A stretch of 64,000 bases of DNA, taken from CAYSCX01 sp964429575 (GTDB lineage: Bacteria > Desulfobacterota > Binatia > Binatales > Binataceae). Shown piece by piece: positions 34,028-41,264 of the stretch (positions are counted from its first letter, which is position 1; each line of letters opens with the position of its first letter). Under the pieces are notes generated by a model. The model saw only the letters and a list, made by a program, of their open reading frames with translations. It did no database searches and was not told where the DNA came from. The translations under genes and the position numbers were made by a program. Where the stretch lies: NCBI GenBank assembly GCA_964429575.1, contig CAYSCX010000005.1, positions 86,552 through 150,551 of the forward strand. The letters are read 5' to 3'.

Positions 34028-34870
34028 ATGAAGTACTTCAAATTTGAACAGCATGACCAGGTGCAGGTGTGGACGATTTCGAATCCGCCAATGAACTACA
34101 TGACCGCGCCGATGACGCTCGAACTCCTCGAGTTGGCCGGTGAGGCCGAACGCGACGAGTCCGCGCGCGCGATCATAATCACCGGTGGTCTCGAAGGTAA
34201 GTTCATCACCCACTACAGCGTTGACGAGTTGGCGGCGACCGCCGCTGATCCCGCTGAATGCGCGCGCGTATTTCCGGAGGCCGAGGCGGGGTTTCATCGC
34301 CTGCTTGATCGCATCATGCTTCTGCCCAAGGCCGTAATCGCGGCGATTAATGGCGATTGCATGGGCGGCGGCTACGAACTCGCGCTGGCATGTGACTTCA
34401 GAATTGCGGCTGATGGTCCCTACCAGATCGGCCTGCCCGAGGCGGTGCTTGGAATACTTCCGGGCGGCGGCGGAACCCAACGCTTGCCCAGATTGATCGG
34501 ACGCGGGCGAGCCCTGGAAGTGATGCTGTTCGGCAACGTCTATCATCCGCGCGAGGCGGAGCGGATGGGTATGGTGAACCGCGTGGTCGCGCCGGAATCG
34601 CTGATGGCGTTCGCGATGAGCTGGGCACGGACGCTTGCGAAGCGGCCCCCGCGCTCAATCGCGGCGATTAAGCGCGCCGTCTATCTCGGCGCGGATCGCG
34701 ACTTGCAAACCGGGCTTTACATCGAGCGGACCGAGATGCGCGATGTAATGTGCACCCAGGATGCTCGCACGCTTATGACTGCCTATAACGAGGCAGTCGC
34801 GAAGGATCCCATGGCGGCGCGCAGCAACTTTCTCAACGGCTACGGGGTGCCGGCCGCCAAGGGACGTTAG
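34028..34870 (+). CDS. Enoyl-CoA hydratase/isomerase family protein
   Basis: A 280-residue crotonase-fold protein. AIIITGGLEGKFITHYSVDEL and KAVIAAINGDCMGGGYELALACDFRIAADGPYQIGLPEAVLGILPGGGGTQRLPRLIGRGRALE carry the oxyanion-hole glycines and the two positions normally occupied by catalytic Glu (the second is present in LPEAVLGILPG). The usual FSAG.D box is altered to FITHYSVDEL, as in a subset of family members, so the exact reaction is open. GGAG lies 7 bp before the ATG at 34028. It stands alone between opposite-strand genes, consistent with general fatty acid or aromatic acid breakdown. Confidence 0.9.
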   Translation: MKYFKFEQHDQVQVWTISNPPMNYMTAPMTLELLELAGEAERDESARAIIITGGLEGKFITHYSVDELAATAADPAECARVFPEAEAGFHRLLDRIMLLPKAVIAAINGDCMGGGYELALACDFRIAADGPYQIGLPEAVLGILPGGGGTQRLPRLIGRGRALEVMLFGNVYHPREAERMGMVNRVVAPESLMAFAMSWARTLAKRPPRSIAAIKRAVYLGADRDLQTGLYIERTEMRDVMCTQDARTLMTAYNEAVAKDPMAARSNFLNGYGVPAAKGR

Positions 34871-34884
34871 CCAGGAGGGCGTGC

Positions 34885-35322
34885 CTAACTTTCTTCGTCA
34901 ACTGCCTGGCGAATCGAATTCAGGATGAACAGGAACTGGCGCGGTGTAGTCACGCGGCCGAGCATGTTGACCTGACGAAGCACCCGGAGTTCGCGCGGTT
35001 TGACCTGAAAGCGGCGCAGCATCCCGCGATTCCCTACGAAATCGCGCCACACTTGATCGGAGCTTGGCTTGGCCGAAGCGACACGATGCGCACCAATTAG
35101 CATTCGCGCTTCCGGATGGGTCAGCAGGAAAAGCTGCTGCCGGTCGAGCCCCATCGTATCGGCGATGCGCGAAATCAAGGACAGCGACGGCCGCCGGCGC
35201 CCATTCTCGAGATAGGCGATGTGACTGGCCTTGACGCCCAACTTCCGCGCAAGTTCGCGCTGCGTATAAAACAGGGCTTCACGGCGCTCCTTGATTAGGT
35301 GGCCAAGAGTTTTCTTTTTCAT
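34885..35322 (-). CDS. XRE-family transcriptional repressor
   Basis: A 145-residue protein. Residues about 5-60 are a Cro/C1-type helix-turn-helix (LIKERREALFYTQRELARKLGV, then SHIAYLENGRRRPSLSLI). The C-terminal part (VWRDFVGNRGMLRRFQVKPRELRVLRQVNML) is helical and may be the dimerisation or protease-recognition region. The ATG at 35322 overlaps the TGA of the metalloprotease gene (ATGA), so both are translated together. An XRE repressor coupled to an ImmA/IrrE protease recalls the IrrE-DdrO pair of Deinococcus and ImmR-ImmA of ICEBs1, in which the protease cleaves the repressor. The order here is protease first. Confidence 0.88.
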   Translation of the reverse strand: MKKKTLGHLIKERREALFYTQRELARKLGVKASHIAYLENGRRRPSLSLISRIADTMGLDRQQLFLLTHPEARMLIGAHRVASAKPSSDQVWRDFVGNRGMLRRFQVKPRELRVLRQVNMLGRVTTPRQFLFILNSIRQAVDEES

Positions 35323-36155
35323 GTGTCGTATTCTCCAAGAAGCGCCCATCGTAGTTTCGCGTAATGAATCATCCCCGCCAGATACCGGGCCTTCTGCTCC
35401 GGGGACTTCATCTCGTCGAAATTCACCTTGAAATACCCCTGGATTCGCTCGCGCACCTGCTCAAATGACTCCTCGCTAAGTTCGCGCGCCTGCGCGACGA
35501 TCCTGCCAAAGACCCCGTCAGACCCGAATATCTTTCGCGCGAGCGGTTCCGGATACGCCGCAAGCGCCACTATCACATCGGCGGCAAGCTCGGATGAATC
35601 ATCAAGGTGCGAGGCGTAGGCGGCATCGACGAATAGATGCACCGGTTCGTTGGACGAATGAAACATCGAGCTCGCCATGTGATGCCCCATTTCGTGACAG
35701 AAAGTGGCCAGCACTGCAACGGGGTGATGCGCCGTATTGACATATACCAGCGGCCGTTTCAGCAGATTCTCCGCCCGATCGACATAAAAACCCCGCAAAG
35801 CCATGCCTTCCGGGCCGCAATAAGGCGCCGCCTTGAAGTGCAGGTGCATACTTGCTGCCATCGCAGCCATCCGTGTCGTCCCTTGTATCTTTACTGACTC
35901 ACGATTGAGGCGCGGCCACATCTGGGTCGCTGTTTCGACCAGCTTGACTAGCTGCTCGTACCGGAGCCGACGTCGCAAATCTTGAACGTAGTCTCGCCGG
36001 AACAACCGCCGCAGGTCTTCTTTGGGCCTCCTCCATGCGCTCAGCGCCCTTCGTCCGGGCTTGCCCGCATCACCAGTCAACAGCTGCGATACCAACGCCT
36101 CCACTGTTGGACGCGCGTTGGCGCGCCGACTTACTTGTACGCGCGCGTAAGCCAT
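35319..36155 (-). CDS. ImmA/IrrE-like zinc metalloprotease
   Basis: A 278-residue protein with zinc motif HEMGHH in LATFCHEMGHHMASSMF (about residue 155) and the downstream acidic ligand segment DSSELAADVIVALAAYP that is typical of the ImmA/IrrE (COG2856) fold. The N-terminal 90 residues are basic and mostly helical, longer than in ImmA, and have no recognised domain. The last 75 residues are helical. It lies directly upstream of, and overlaps, the XRE gene. Its expected job is cleavage of that repressor on a signal, turning on target genes. Neither the signal nor the targets are visible. No phage or integrase genes are near, so this looks chromosomal rather than prophage-borne. Confidence 0.85.
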   Translation of the reverse strand: MAYARVQVSRRANARPTVEALVSQLLTGDAGKPGRRALSAWRRPKEDLRRLFRRDYVQDLRRRLRYEQLVKLVETATQMWPRLNRESVKIQGTTRMAAMAASMHLHFKAAPYCGPEGMALRGFYVDRAENLLKRPLVYVNTAHHPVAVLATFCHEMGHHMASSMFHSSNEPVHLFVDAAYASHLDDSSELAADVIVALAAYPEPLARKIFGSDGVFGRIVAQARELSEESFEQVRERIQGYFKVNFDEMKSPEQKARYLAGMIHYAKLRWALLGEYDT

Positions 36156-36578
36156 AGCACTGAAAGTGTACTAGCGCTGGCGGCCTGTCTGCAAATCGTC
36201 TTTTTTCGCTTGAAAGAAGCTATCTTTGTGTAAACAGTGCGACTGTGATAGCTCAACACTTTGTTAACGAGTCACTGCAAGCTGCATGGCGATGCTCGGC
36301 GCCTGCACCCATCACCCGAGATGGCAGCCCCGTTAGCGTTCGCGAGGCGCCACTTGGGCCACTGGGAATCGAAGCAGGCCTCAAGCCGCTACGCACGGGG
36401 CGGAGGTAAAGAGGGGCCTCCGCCCATCACTCCTATAGCAGAACGAGCCTGACAGGTTGCATCGCATGCGTCCGCGCTCGCATGCCGTTGCGCGCCGTCG
36501 GGACCCCGGCGGCGATCATTTGCGGTTACCTCGGACTAACCGGGGAACGCGGCTTCCCCGCAATGGAGGAAACGTGAA
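36156..36578. other. Non-coding divergent promoter region
   Basis: A 423-bp gap between the minus-strand protease operon and the plus-strand gene at 36579. The part near 36195-36260 is AT-rich relative to the rest and contains a small palindrome at 36234-36246. The part from 36300 to 36530 reads as low-quality ORFs only; no gene or RNA is recognised. Confidence 0.6.
36234..36246. promoter_or_regulatory. Candidate operator palindrome
   Basis: ACAGT-GCG-ACTGT is a perfect 5-bp inverted repeat with a 3-bp centre, 79 bp upstream of the protease start in an AT-rich patch. XRE repressors often bind such palindromes and repress their own operon, so this is a candidate for autoregulation. Five-base arms can occur by chance. 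Confidence 0.35.
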
Positions 36579-37265
36579 ATGGAATTGCGATTGCTCATCT
36601 CGGAAGCGGAGCGCGAGGTCTTCACGCGTCATCTGGACGATGCTCGCAAGACGCGCAATGCCGGCTTCGCGGAAACCAAACGTTCGCGTGTCGGCGAGGT
36701 GCATTTGCGCTACTGCCAACTGTATGCCCTGTTCGATGAGACCAGTGAAACCCCATCGGAGATGCTCGGCGGCTTCGCGATGCATGACCTTGGCAGCCTT
36801 CCGCAGAGCTACCCTAAACCCGATCTGACCCATCTTCCGGCTCGATCGGTTATCGAATGCGGCGAGCTTTGGTCGCGCGCCAAAGGCGCGGGCCGCGTGT
36901 CGCAGCGCGGCGCGCTGGTCTTGAGTGGCTTGCTTCAGACCCAAGCGTTGCTCGTCTACCCGATTTGCAAGCCGTGGGATCTGACCGGCGGCTACAACGG
37001 CGTCTTCGAACCGGCTTGTGAACCCGTGGCGTGGCCCTACGCGCGTACTCTCGACGGCGGAACCATTTGGGTGCAGCCGATGGTCTTGACCGGGATGCAC
37101 CTGCAACAGGCCGTGCGCGTCGGGTGGGAAATGGGTTTCGAAACCGCGGATCAGCATCGCCGAATCCGCTTCGACAACCCCTTCCAACTGTCTCCGCGGC
37201 TTACGATGCCGTCACAAGAACCCGCCGCCTCGCATGACGAGGTGAACGGCGCAGCGCAGGCGTAG
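36579..37265 (+). CDS. Hypothetical protein, possibly GNAT / autoinducer-synthase-like fold
   Basis: A 228-residue cytoplasmic protein with GGAGG at a good distance before its ATG. The order of features, R-rich N-terminal helices, LRYCQLYALFDE, then GGFAMHDLGSLPQSYPKPDL and SVIECGELWSRAKGAGRVSQRG followed by LLVYPICKPWDLTGGY, resembles acyl-homoserine-lactone-synthase-like GNAT proteins (strand, acidic loop, G-x-LW strand, long helix), but none of their invariant residues can be assigned with confidence. WPYARTLDGGTIWVQP is distinctive. The Pro/Ala-rich tail is probably disordered. Downstream is a hairpin and a convergent lipoprotein gene. It is likely real; function unknown. Confidence 0.72.
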   Translation: MELRLLISEAEREVFTRHLDDARKTRNAGFAETKRSRVGEVHLRYCQLYALFDETSETPSEMLGGFAMHDLGSLPQSYPKPDLTHLPARSVIECGELWSRAKGAGRVSQRGALVLSGLLQTQALLVYPICKPWDLTGGYNGVFEPACEPVAWPYARTLDGGTIWVQPMVLTGMHLQQAVRVGWEMGFETADQHRRIRFDNPFQLSPRLTMPSQEPAASHDEVNGAAQA

Positions 37266-37279
37266 CTTGAATGAAGATT

Positions 37280-37319
37280 AGGGCGTGGCGGTTCCGGGTT
37301 GCCGGCCACGCCACGCCCT
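37280..37319. terminator. Bidirectional hairpin between convergent genes
   Basis: AGGGCGTGGC (37280-37289) is the exact inverted complement of GCCACGCCCT (37310-37319), a 10-bp GC-rich stem with a 20-nt loop, placed between the stops of two convergent genes. The T-tract is weak on both sides, so it may act with Rho or as an RNA 3' end stabiliser. Confidence 0.6.
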
Positions 37320-37339
37320 TCGATAACCGACAGATTCGT

Positions 37340-37813
37340 TTAGACGGAATTTGGATCGGGCAGAGCCGGCGCGCTGCACGGTCCAGCAGCGATGCAGCTT
37401 AGACCCGTCGCGAAGTAAATGACCGCGACCTTGAACGGGTAGGCGACATAGTTTAGCGGGGTTTCGATTGGGTCGAACCGCCGCGGTGGGCCAGGCGGCC
37501 GCTCCTCGATCCGCATAGTTGCGCCGGTGGTACCTGCTGCCGCCGCAACATCCTGAATGCTCGCGATGCGATTGTCCGGGCCAATGATCGCCGCCTTGCC
37601 GGACTTGAGCCACACATAGCGAGTGGCACCCGCCGGGTTGGACAAGCTGTCCTTCAGGTCGGGTTGTCCCGCCGACGCGACCGCCTGGTCCGCGGTCATG
37701 CCGGTCTCGAGAGACCCGCTCGATGAGGAGCACGACGCGCCGAAAAGCGCCAGCACGGCGCCTGCCAAACTCGATACCAGCGCCCTCGCGAGCAACACCC
37801 TTGCTGCTGTCAT
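37340..37813 (-). CDS. Putative lipoprotein
   Basis: A 157-residue protein with an N-terminal signal ending in a lipobox-like FGASC (Cys near residue 28), followed by a Ser-rich linker. GMTADQAVASAGQPDLKDSLSNPAGATRYVWLKSGKAAIIGPDNRIASI resembles the SmpA/OmlA-like small domain that recurs in lipoproteins (G.t...v....G.Pd...w.Y). The C-terminal stretch is more hydrophobic (YVAYPFKVAVIYFATGLSC). Expected to be anchored in the outer membrane. It is the gene nearest to the mla genes on the same strand but separated by 73 bp. Confidence 0.75.
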   Translation of the reverse strand: MTAARVLLARALVSSLAGAVLALFGASCSSSSGSLETGMTADQAVASAGQPDLKDSLSNPAGATRYVWLKSGKAAIIGPDNRIASIQDVAAAAGTTGATMRIEERPPGPPRRFDPIETPLNYVAYPFKVAVIYFATGLSCIAAGPCSAPALPDPNSV

Positions 37814-37886
37814 CGTGCCAACGACCTAACACACGAATTCAGGCGCGGGCAACCTGCAATCGACAACTCGCTCACCACGCGCGCCA

Positions 37887-39101
37887 TTACTTCGGCGTCG
37901 ATTCGGAGGTGGGAGACCCTGCGCCGGCCGCTCCGCCTTCAGGGGCGGCTGATGGTGTGGCTGTTGGCGTTGGTGGCGACAAGGGAGGCATCAGCGCGGA
38001 GCCCAACTGCGGTGGCGGCGCCGGCGACATCGGTGTCGCTTCCGATTCGGGACTCGAAAACGGGCTCAACACACCACGGACGCGCTCGTAGAGCCACAGC
38101 CCCCACCCACTGCCGCCGCCGAACACGTTTTTCATATCGTAGTAGAGGGTGGGATCGTTCACGATGAGCCCGGCGGTGCCTTGGCTTGCGTTGATCTTGT
38201 AAAGGATCTCCTTCAGATCGTTGCTTGACTGCTTGAGATTGGCCAGGACTTCGTCAGCAAGCTTCTCGTCCTCGAGGAATCGCGCCGCGAGCCCGTGCGA
38301 ATTCTCGAAGCGCGTAACCAGCTTGTTCACGCGGTCCGAGGTGCTCTGGATGGCGTCAGCCGCCCGCCAAACCCGCTTCAGCAATTCCCGGCCATTGGTC
38401 TCATTGCTCAACATCGCGCCCACGAGACCTTCACCGCGGTTTATCTTCTCGATCAGCGCCGACATCTGAATCGAGAGCTGATTGACGCTATCGAGCGTCT
38501 TTCGGATCGACGCGATCGTGAGCTGATCCTGCTCAGAGCCGCTGGGAGCGCCGCGGATCAATTCGCCAAGGATACCCTCGCCCTTGTTGAGCGTTTCCAG
38601 GAGCGAGCGCATGGAATTCGAAATAGCGATGAGGTTGGCAACCAGATCGTCAGTGCCCTTCTTCTGGAGCAACGTCTCGAGGTCGATCGGATCTCGCGCA
38701 GCAAGCACCTGACCAGCTTCCGCTGCGGGCGATGCGGGTGTGCCGGGCGAGAGTTCCACAAACTTGTCGCCCAACAGCCCCATCGTGTTGATCTGGGCGA
38801 CCGAGTCGGCGCGCACGCGCTCAACCGCGGAGCGCTCCACCCACATCCGTACAACTACGTAGTCAGCGGCCGGGTCCTGGGGAAAATAGATTGAATCCAC
38901 AGCGCCGATCTGGACGCCCGCGAGGGAGACCGGCGCTCCCGCCTGCAGGCCGTTGATGCGCCGAAAGTGCGCTTCGATGGTTTCCGAGCGCGTCAGGAAA
39001 CGCGCGCCCTGGCCGAGTGTCACTATCGCGAATGCAAGCAGCGCAAGCCCGGTCGCGATCACCAACCCCACCCGCAGCGCTGAGTATCGCGTGTCCGTCA
39101 C
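37887..39101 (-). CDS. mlaD: MlaD/MCE-domain lipid transport protein
   Basis: A 404-residue substrate-binding subunit of an Mla-type phospholipid transporter. One N-terminal membrane helix (LRVGLVIATGLALLAFAIVTL) precedes the MCE domain (FRRINGLQAGAPVSLAGVQIGAVDSIYF to about residue 130). A long helical region follows (SMRSLLETLNKGEGILGELI, RVNKLVTRFENS) that should form the central tube, then a Pro/Ala/Thr-rich tail. It is longer than E. coli MlaD and closer to the long MCE proteins. GTG at 39101 is chosen because AGGAGG lies 10 bp before it. MlaF and MlaE lie upstream on the same strand, separated by a repeat element. Confidence 0.9.
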   Translation of the reverse strand: MTDTRYSALRVGLVIATGLALLAFAIVTLGQGARFLTRSETIEAHFRRINGLQAGAPVSLAGVQIGAVDSIYFPQDPAADYVVVRMWVERSAVERVRADSVAQINTMGLLGDKFVELSPGTPASPAAEAGQVLAARDPIDLETLLQKKGTDDLVANLIAISNSMRSLLETLNKGEGILGELIRGAPSGSEQDQLTIASIRKTLDSVNQLSIQMSALIEKINRGEGLVGAMLSNETNGRELLKRVWRAADAIQSTSDRVNKLVTRFENSHGLAARFLEDEKLADEVLANLKQSSNDLKEILYKINASQGTAGLIVNDPTLYYDMKNVFGGGSGWGLWLYERVRGVLSPFSSPESEATPMSPAPPPQLGSALMPPLSPPTPTATPSAAPEGGAAGAGSPTSESTPK

Positions 39102-39163
39102 TTTCCCGTTTCCTCCTGGTGTGCCGTCCCGCAAATTGGTTGAACAGATTGACCCGGCTTGGT

Positions 39164-39294
39164 GTCATTCTGAGCCCTTCGCCTTCTGTCATTCAGAGCG
39201 AAGCGAAGAATCCCGGATTCCGGCTCGGGGTAAACTCCGCGAGAGCCTGCCCTGAGCTTGCCGAAGGGAATCCCGGATTCCTGCTCAGCATGAC
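39164..39294. repeat. 131-bp inverted-end repeat with GTCATTCTGAGC ends
   Basis: Between mlaF and mlaD lies a segment whose left end GTCATTCTGAGC is the inverted complement of the right end GCTCAGCATGAC with one mismatch. Inside it are a second GTCATTCAGAGC and two copies of AATCCCGGATTCC. A related fragment is at 54381-54420. It splits the mla operon but carries no gene, and resembles a small non-autonomous element. Confidence 0.72.
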
Positions 39295-39347
39295 AAACCT
39301 GGAATCGCGCACAGTTAAGCGGCTTATGTGCGGAACTCAACATCCTG

Positions 39348-40097
39348 CTACAGCGCAGTCTCGACGAACTCCCGCATCAGTTCGTCGTGTGTCGCCCGGA
39401 CTTCGTCTGAGCTGCCGCTGAACCGAATGCGTCCCCGGTCGAGCAGCGCAAACCGGTCGCCTACCTTGAACGCGCTCTTGAGATCGTGGGTTACCACCAC
39501 GGACGTGAACCGCAACTGCCGCTGCAACCCCCGAATCATCAAGTTTATCTTGTGCGTGACGAGCGGATCCAAGCCGGTGGTGGGCTCATCGTACAGCACC
39601 GCGCGGGGCTCCAGTGCGATCGCGCGCGCAAGCGCCACGCGCTTCTTCATTCCACCTGAAAGCTCGGCTGGATAGAGCTGCTCGACGCCGCTCATCTCCA
39701 CCATTTCGAGCAGCTCACGCACCCGGCGGCGCATCGCGCCTTCGTCGAGGTCACTGTGTTCGCGCAGCGGGTAGCTGATGTTCTCATACACCGTCAGAGA
39801 GTCGAAGAGGGCGCCGGACTGAAAGACCATCGAAACCTTCTTGCGCACCACGCCCAGTTCGTCCTCACTCATCAGGTTGAGGCGCTGCGCATCGACGATC
39901 ACTTCTCCCGCGTCCGGGCGCTCAAGTCCGTTCAAATGGCGGAGCAGGACCGTCTTTCCCGACCCGCTCGCTCCGAGCACCACCACCGTTTCGCCCTCGA
40001 TGACGTCCAGATCGACGCCTTGCAGGACGGCCTTGCCATTGAAGCCCTTGTAGAGCCCGCGCACGGAGATAAATGGTCGTTTGCCGTTCGCAGCCAT
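39348..40097 (-). CDS. mlaF: MlaF ABC transporter ATPase
   Basis: A 249-residue ATPase with Walker A LGASGSGKT, signature LSGGMKKRVALARA, Walker B AVLYDEPTTGLDP and switch His in VVVTHDLKSAF. SGGMKKR and the ISYPLREH segment are typical of Mla-type ATPases. The ATG at 40097 gives MAANGKRPFISVRGLYKGF; the reading frame is open for 44 more residues into mlaE, which are spurious. Its start overlaps the mlaE stop by one base (TAATG), so subunits are made together. It powers lipid transfer at the inner membrane. Confidence 0.95.
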   Translation of the reverse strand: MAANGKRPFISVRGLYKGFNGKAVLQGVDLDVIEGETVVVLGASGSGKTVLLRHLNGLERPDAGEVIVDAQRLNLMSEDELGVVRKKVSMVFQSGALFDSLTVYENISYPLREHSDLDEGAMRRRVRELLEMVEMSGVEQLYPAELSGGMKKRVALARAIALEPRAVLYDEPTTGLDPLVTHKINLMIRGLQRQLRFTSVVVTHDLKSAFKVGDRFALLDRGRIRFSGSSDEVRATHDELMREFVETAL

Positions 40098-40852
40098 TAC
40101 AGTGAGAGGAAGAGCTTGGTTAGAAAGAAATCGGAAATCAGCACAGTGATCGATGCCGCGACCACCGCCGAGGTAGTCGCACGCCCGACGCCGTCGGCGC
40201 CACCAGTGGCCGTGAGTCCCATATGACACGCGATGACCGCAATCTCGAAACCGAAAAAGACCGACTTGCCAAGTCCGCTCATCAAATCTTCCAGTGCGGT
40301 GTGCTGGATGAGCGATTGGTAAAAGTAATCGCCGCTGACGCCGAGCTGCGTGACAGAAATGATCAAACCGCCGAACAACCCGATCGCGTCGGCAATGATC
40401 GTCAGTACCGGAAGCATGATGACGGTTGCGAGCACGCGCGGCACCACGAGCTTCTTGACCGGGCTGGTCGCCAGCGCCCGCATCGCGTCGATTTGCTCGG
40501 TGACCTTCATCGTGCCGAGTTCAGCGGTGATTCCCGATCCGACGCGCGCGGCGACCATCAATGCGCTCAGCACCGGGCCCATCTCGCGCAACAGCGAGAG
40601 CCCCATGATGCGGCTGACGTAAATCTTTGCGCCGAAATTCGCCAGGAACTGGCCCATTTGCAGCGCCAGCACCATGCCCGAGAAAATCGCGGTCAGGTTG
40701 ATGACGTTGAGCGAGCGGACGCCGACACTGTCGAGCTGAGCGACCAACAGCCGCATCTCGAATGGGCGGCGGACCAGGTACCGGAAGAACTGTCCGGTCA
40801 GCAGGCCGACTTGGCCGAGTTGGTCGAGAAACAGGTATATTCGGGGGAGCAT
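40097..40852 (-). CDS. mlaE: MlaE permease
   Basis: A 251-residue integral membrane protein with five or six hydrophobic segments, matching the MlaE/YrbE family. Typical features are LNVINLTAIFSGMVLALQ, REMGPVLSALMVAARVGSGITAELGTMKVTEQIDAMRALA and SVFFGFEIAVIACHMGLTATGGADGVGRATTSAVV. The start is ATG at 40852. It is the first gene of mlaE-mlaF-mlaD. The gap of 52 bp to the divergent GGCT-like gene must contain the promoter. Confidence 0.95.
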   Translation of the reverse strand: MLPRIYLFLDQLGQVGLLTGQFFRYLVRRPFEMRLLVAQLDSVGVRSLNVINLTAIFSGMVLALQMGQFLANFGAKIYVSRIMGLSLLREMGPVLSALMVAARVGSGITAELGTMKVTEQIDAMRALATSPVKKLVVPRVLATVIMLPVLTIIADAIGLFGGLIISVTQLGVSGDYFYQSLIQHTALEDLMSGLGKSVFFGFEIAVIACHMGLTATGGADGVGRATTSAVVAASITVLISDFFLTKLFLSL

Positions 40853-40904
40853 TTCACCTGCGCATCACGAAGGGTAAGCGAACCTTACCGGCCCGGCAAC
40901 ATAG

Positions 40905-41255
40905 GTGGGCGCAAAGTCCGACGACTCATCGTTGTTCGTTTACGGCGCACTGTTGCGCGACGTGCAAGTGCGCCAACTTCTCGGCCGCGATGTCGCCTCA
41001 ATGCCCGCACGTCTTGCGGGTTTTGAGCGCGGGCACGCGCGTTACTTTTTCCTTCGTGTGAGACAAGGTGCGACATCCCAGGGTCGTTTGCTGCACGGGC
41101 TCTCTCAGAGCGACTTCGCAATCCTCGACAAGTTTGAGGGCGTGCCGCGCCTCTATACTCGCGAGCGCATCGAGGTCACCGGCGCGTCGGGCGCGCTGGT
41201 GAATTGCTGGGTGTACTTGCCAACCGGATGGGAGCGGGTCGAATCGGCGCGCTAA
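40905..41255 (+). CDS. Gamma-glutamylcyclotransferase (AIG2)-like protein
   Basis: A 116-residue GGCT-fold protein. LFVYGALLRDVQVRQLLGR matches the N-terminal V.VYG.L box, followed by ARLAGFERGHARYF, GRLLHGLSQSDFAILDKFEGVPRLYTRERIEV (with the Glu expected for catalysis in DKFEG) and a C-terminal VYLPTG. The enzyme group acts on gamma-glutamyl amines. GTG start at 40905. It is divergent from mlaE and its stop is 9 bp from the convergent NtrC-type gene. Confidence 0.85.
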   Translation: MGAKSDDSSLFVYGALLRDVQVRQLLGRDVASMPARLAGFERGHARYFFLRVRQGATSQGRLLHGLSQSDFAILDKFEGVPRLYTRERIEVTGASGALVNCWVYLPTGWERVESAR

Positions 41256-41264
41256 CGCACGCTG

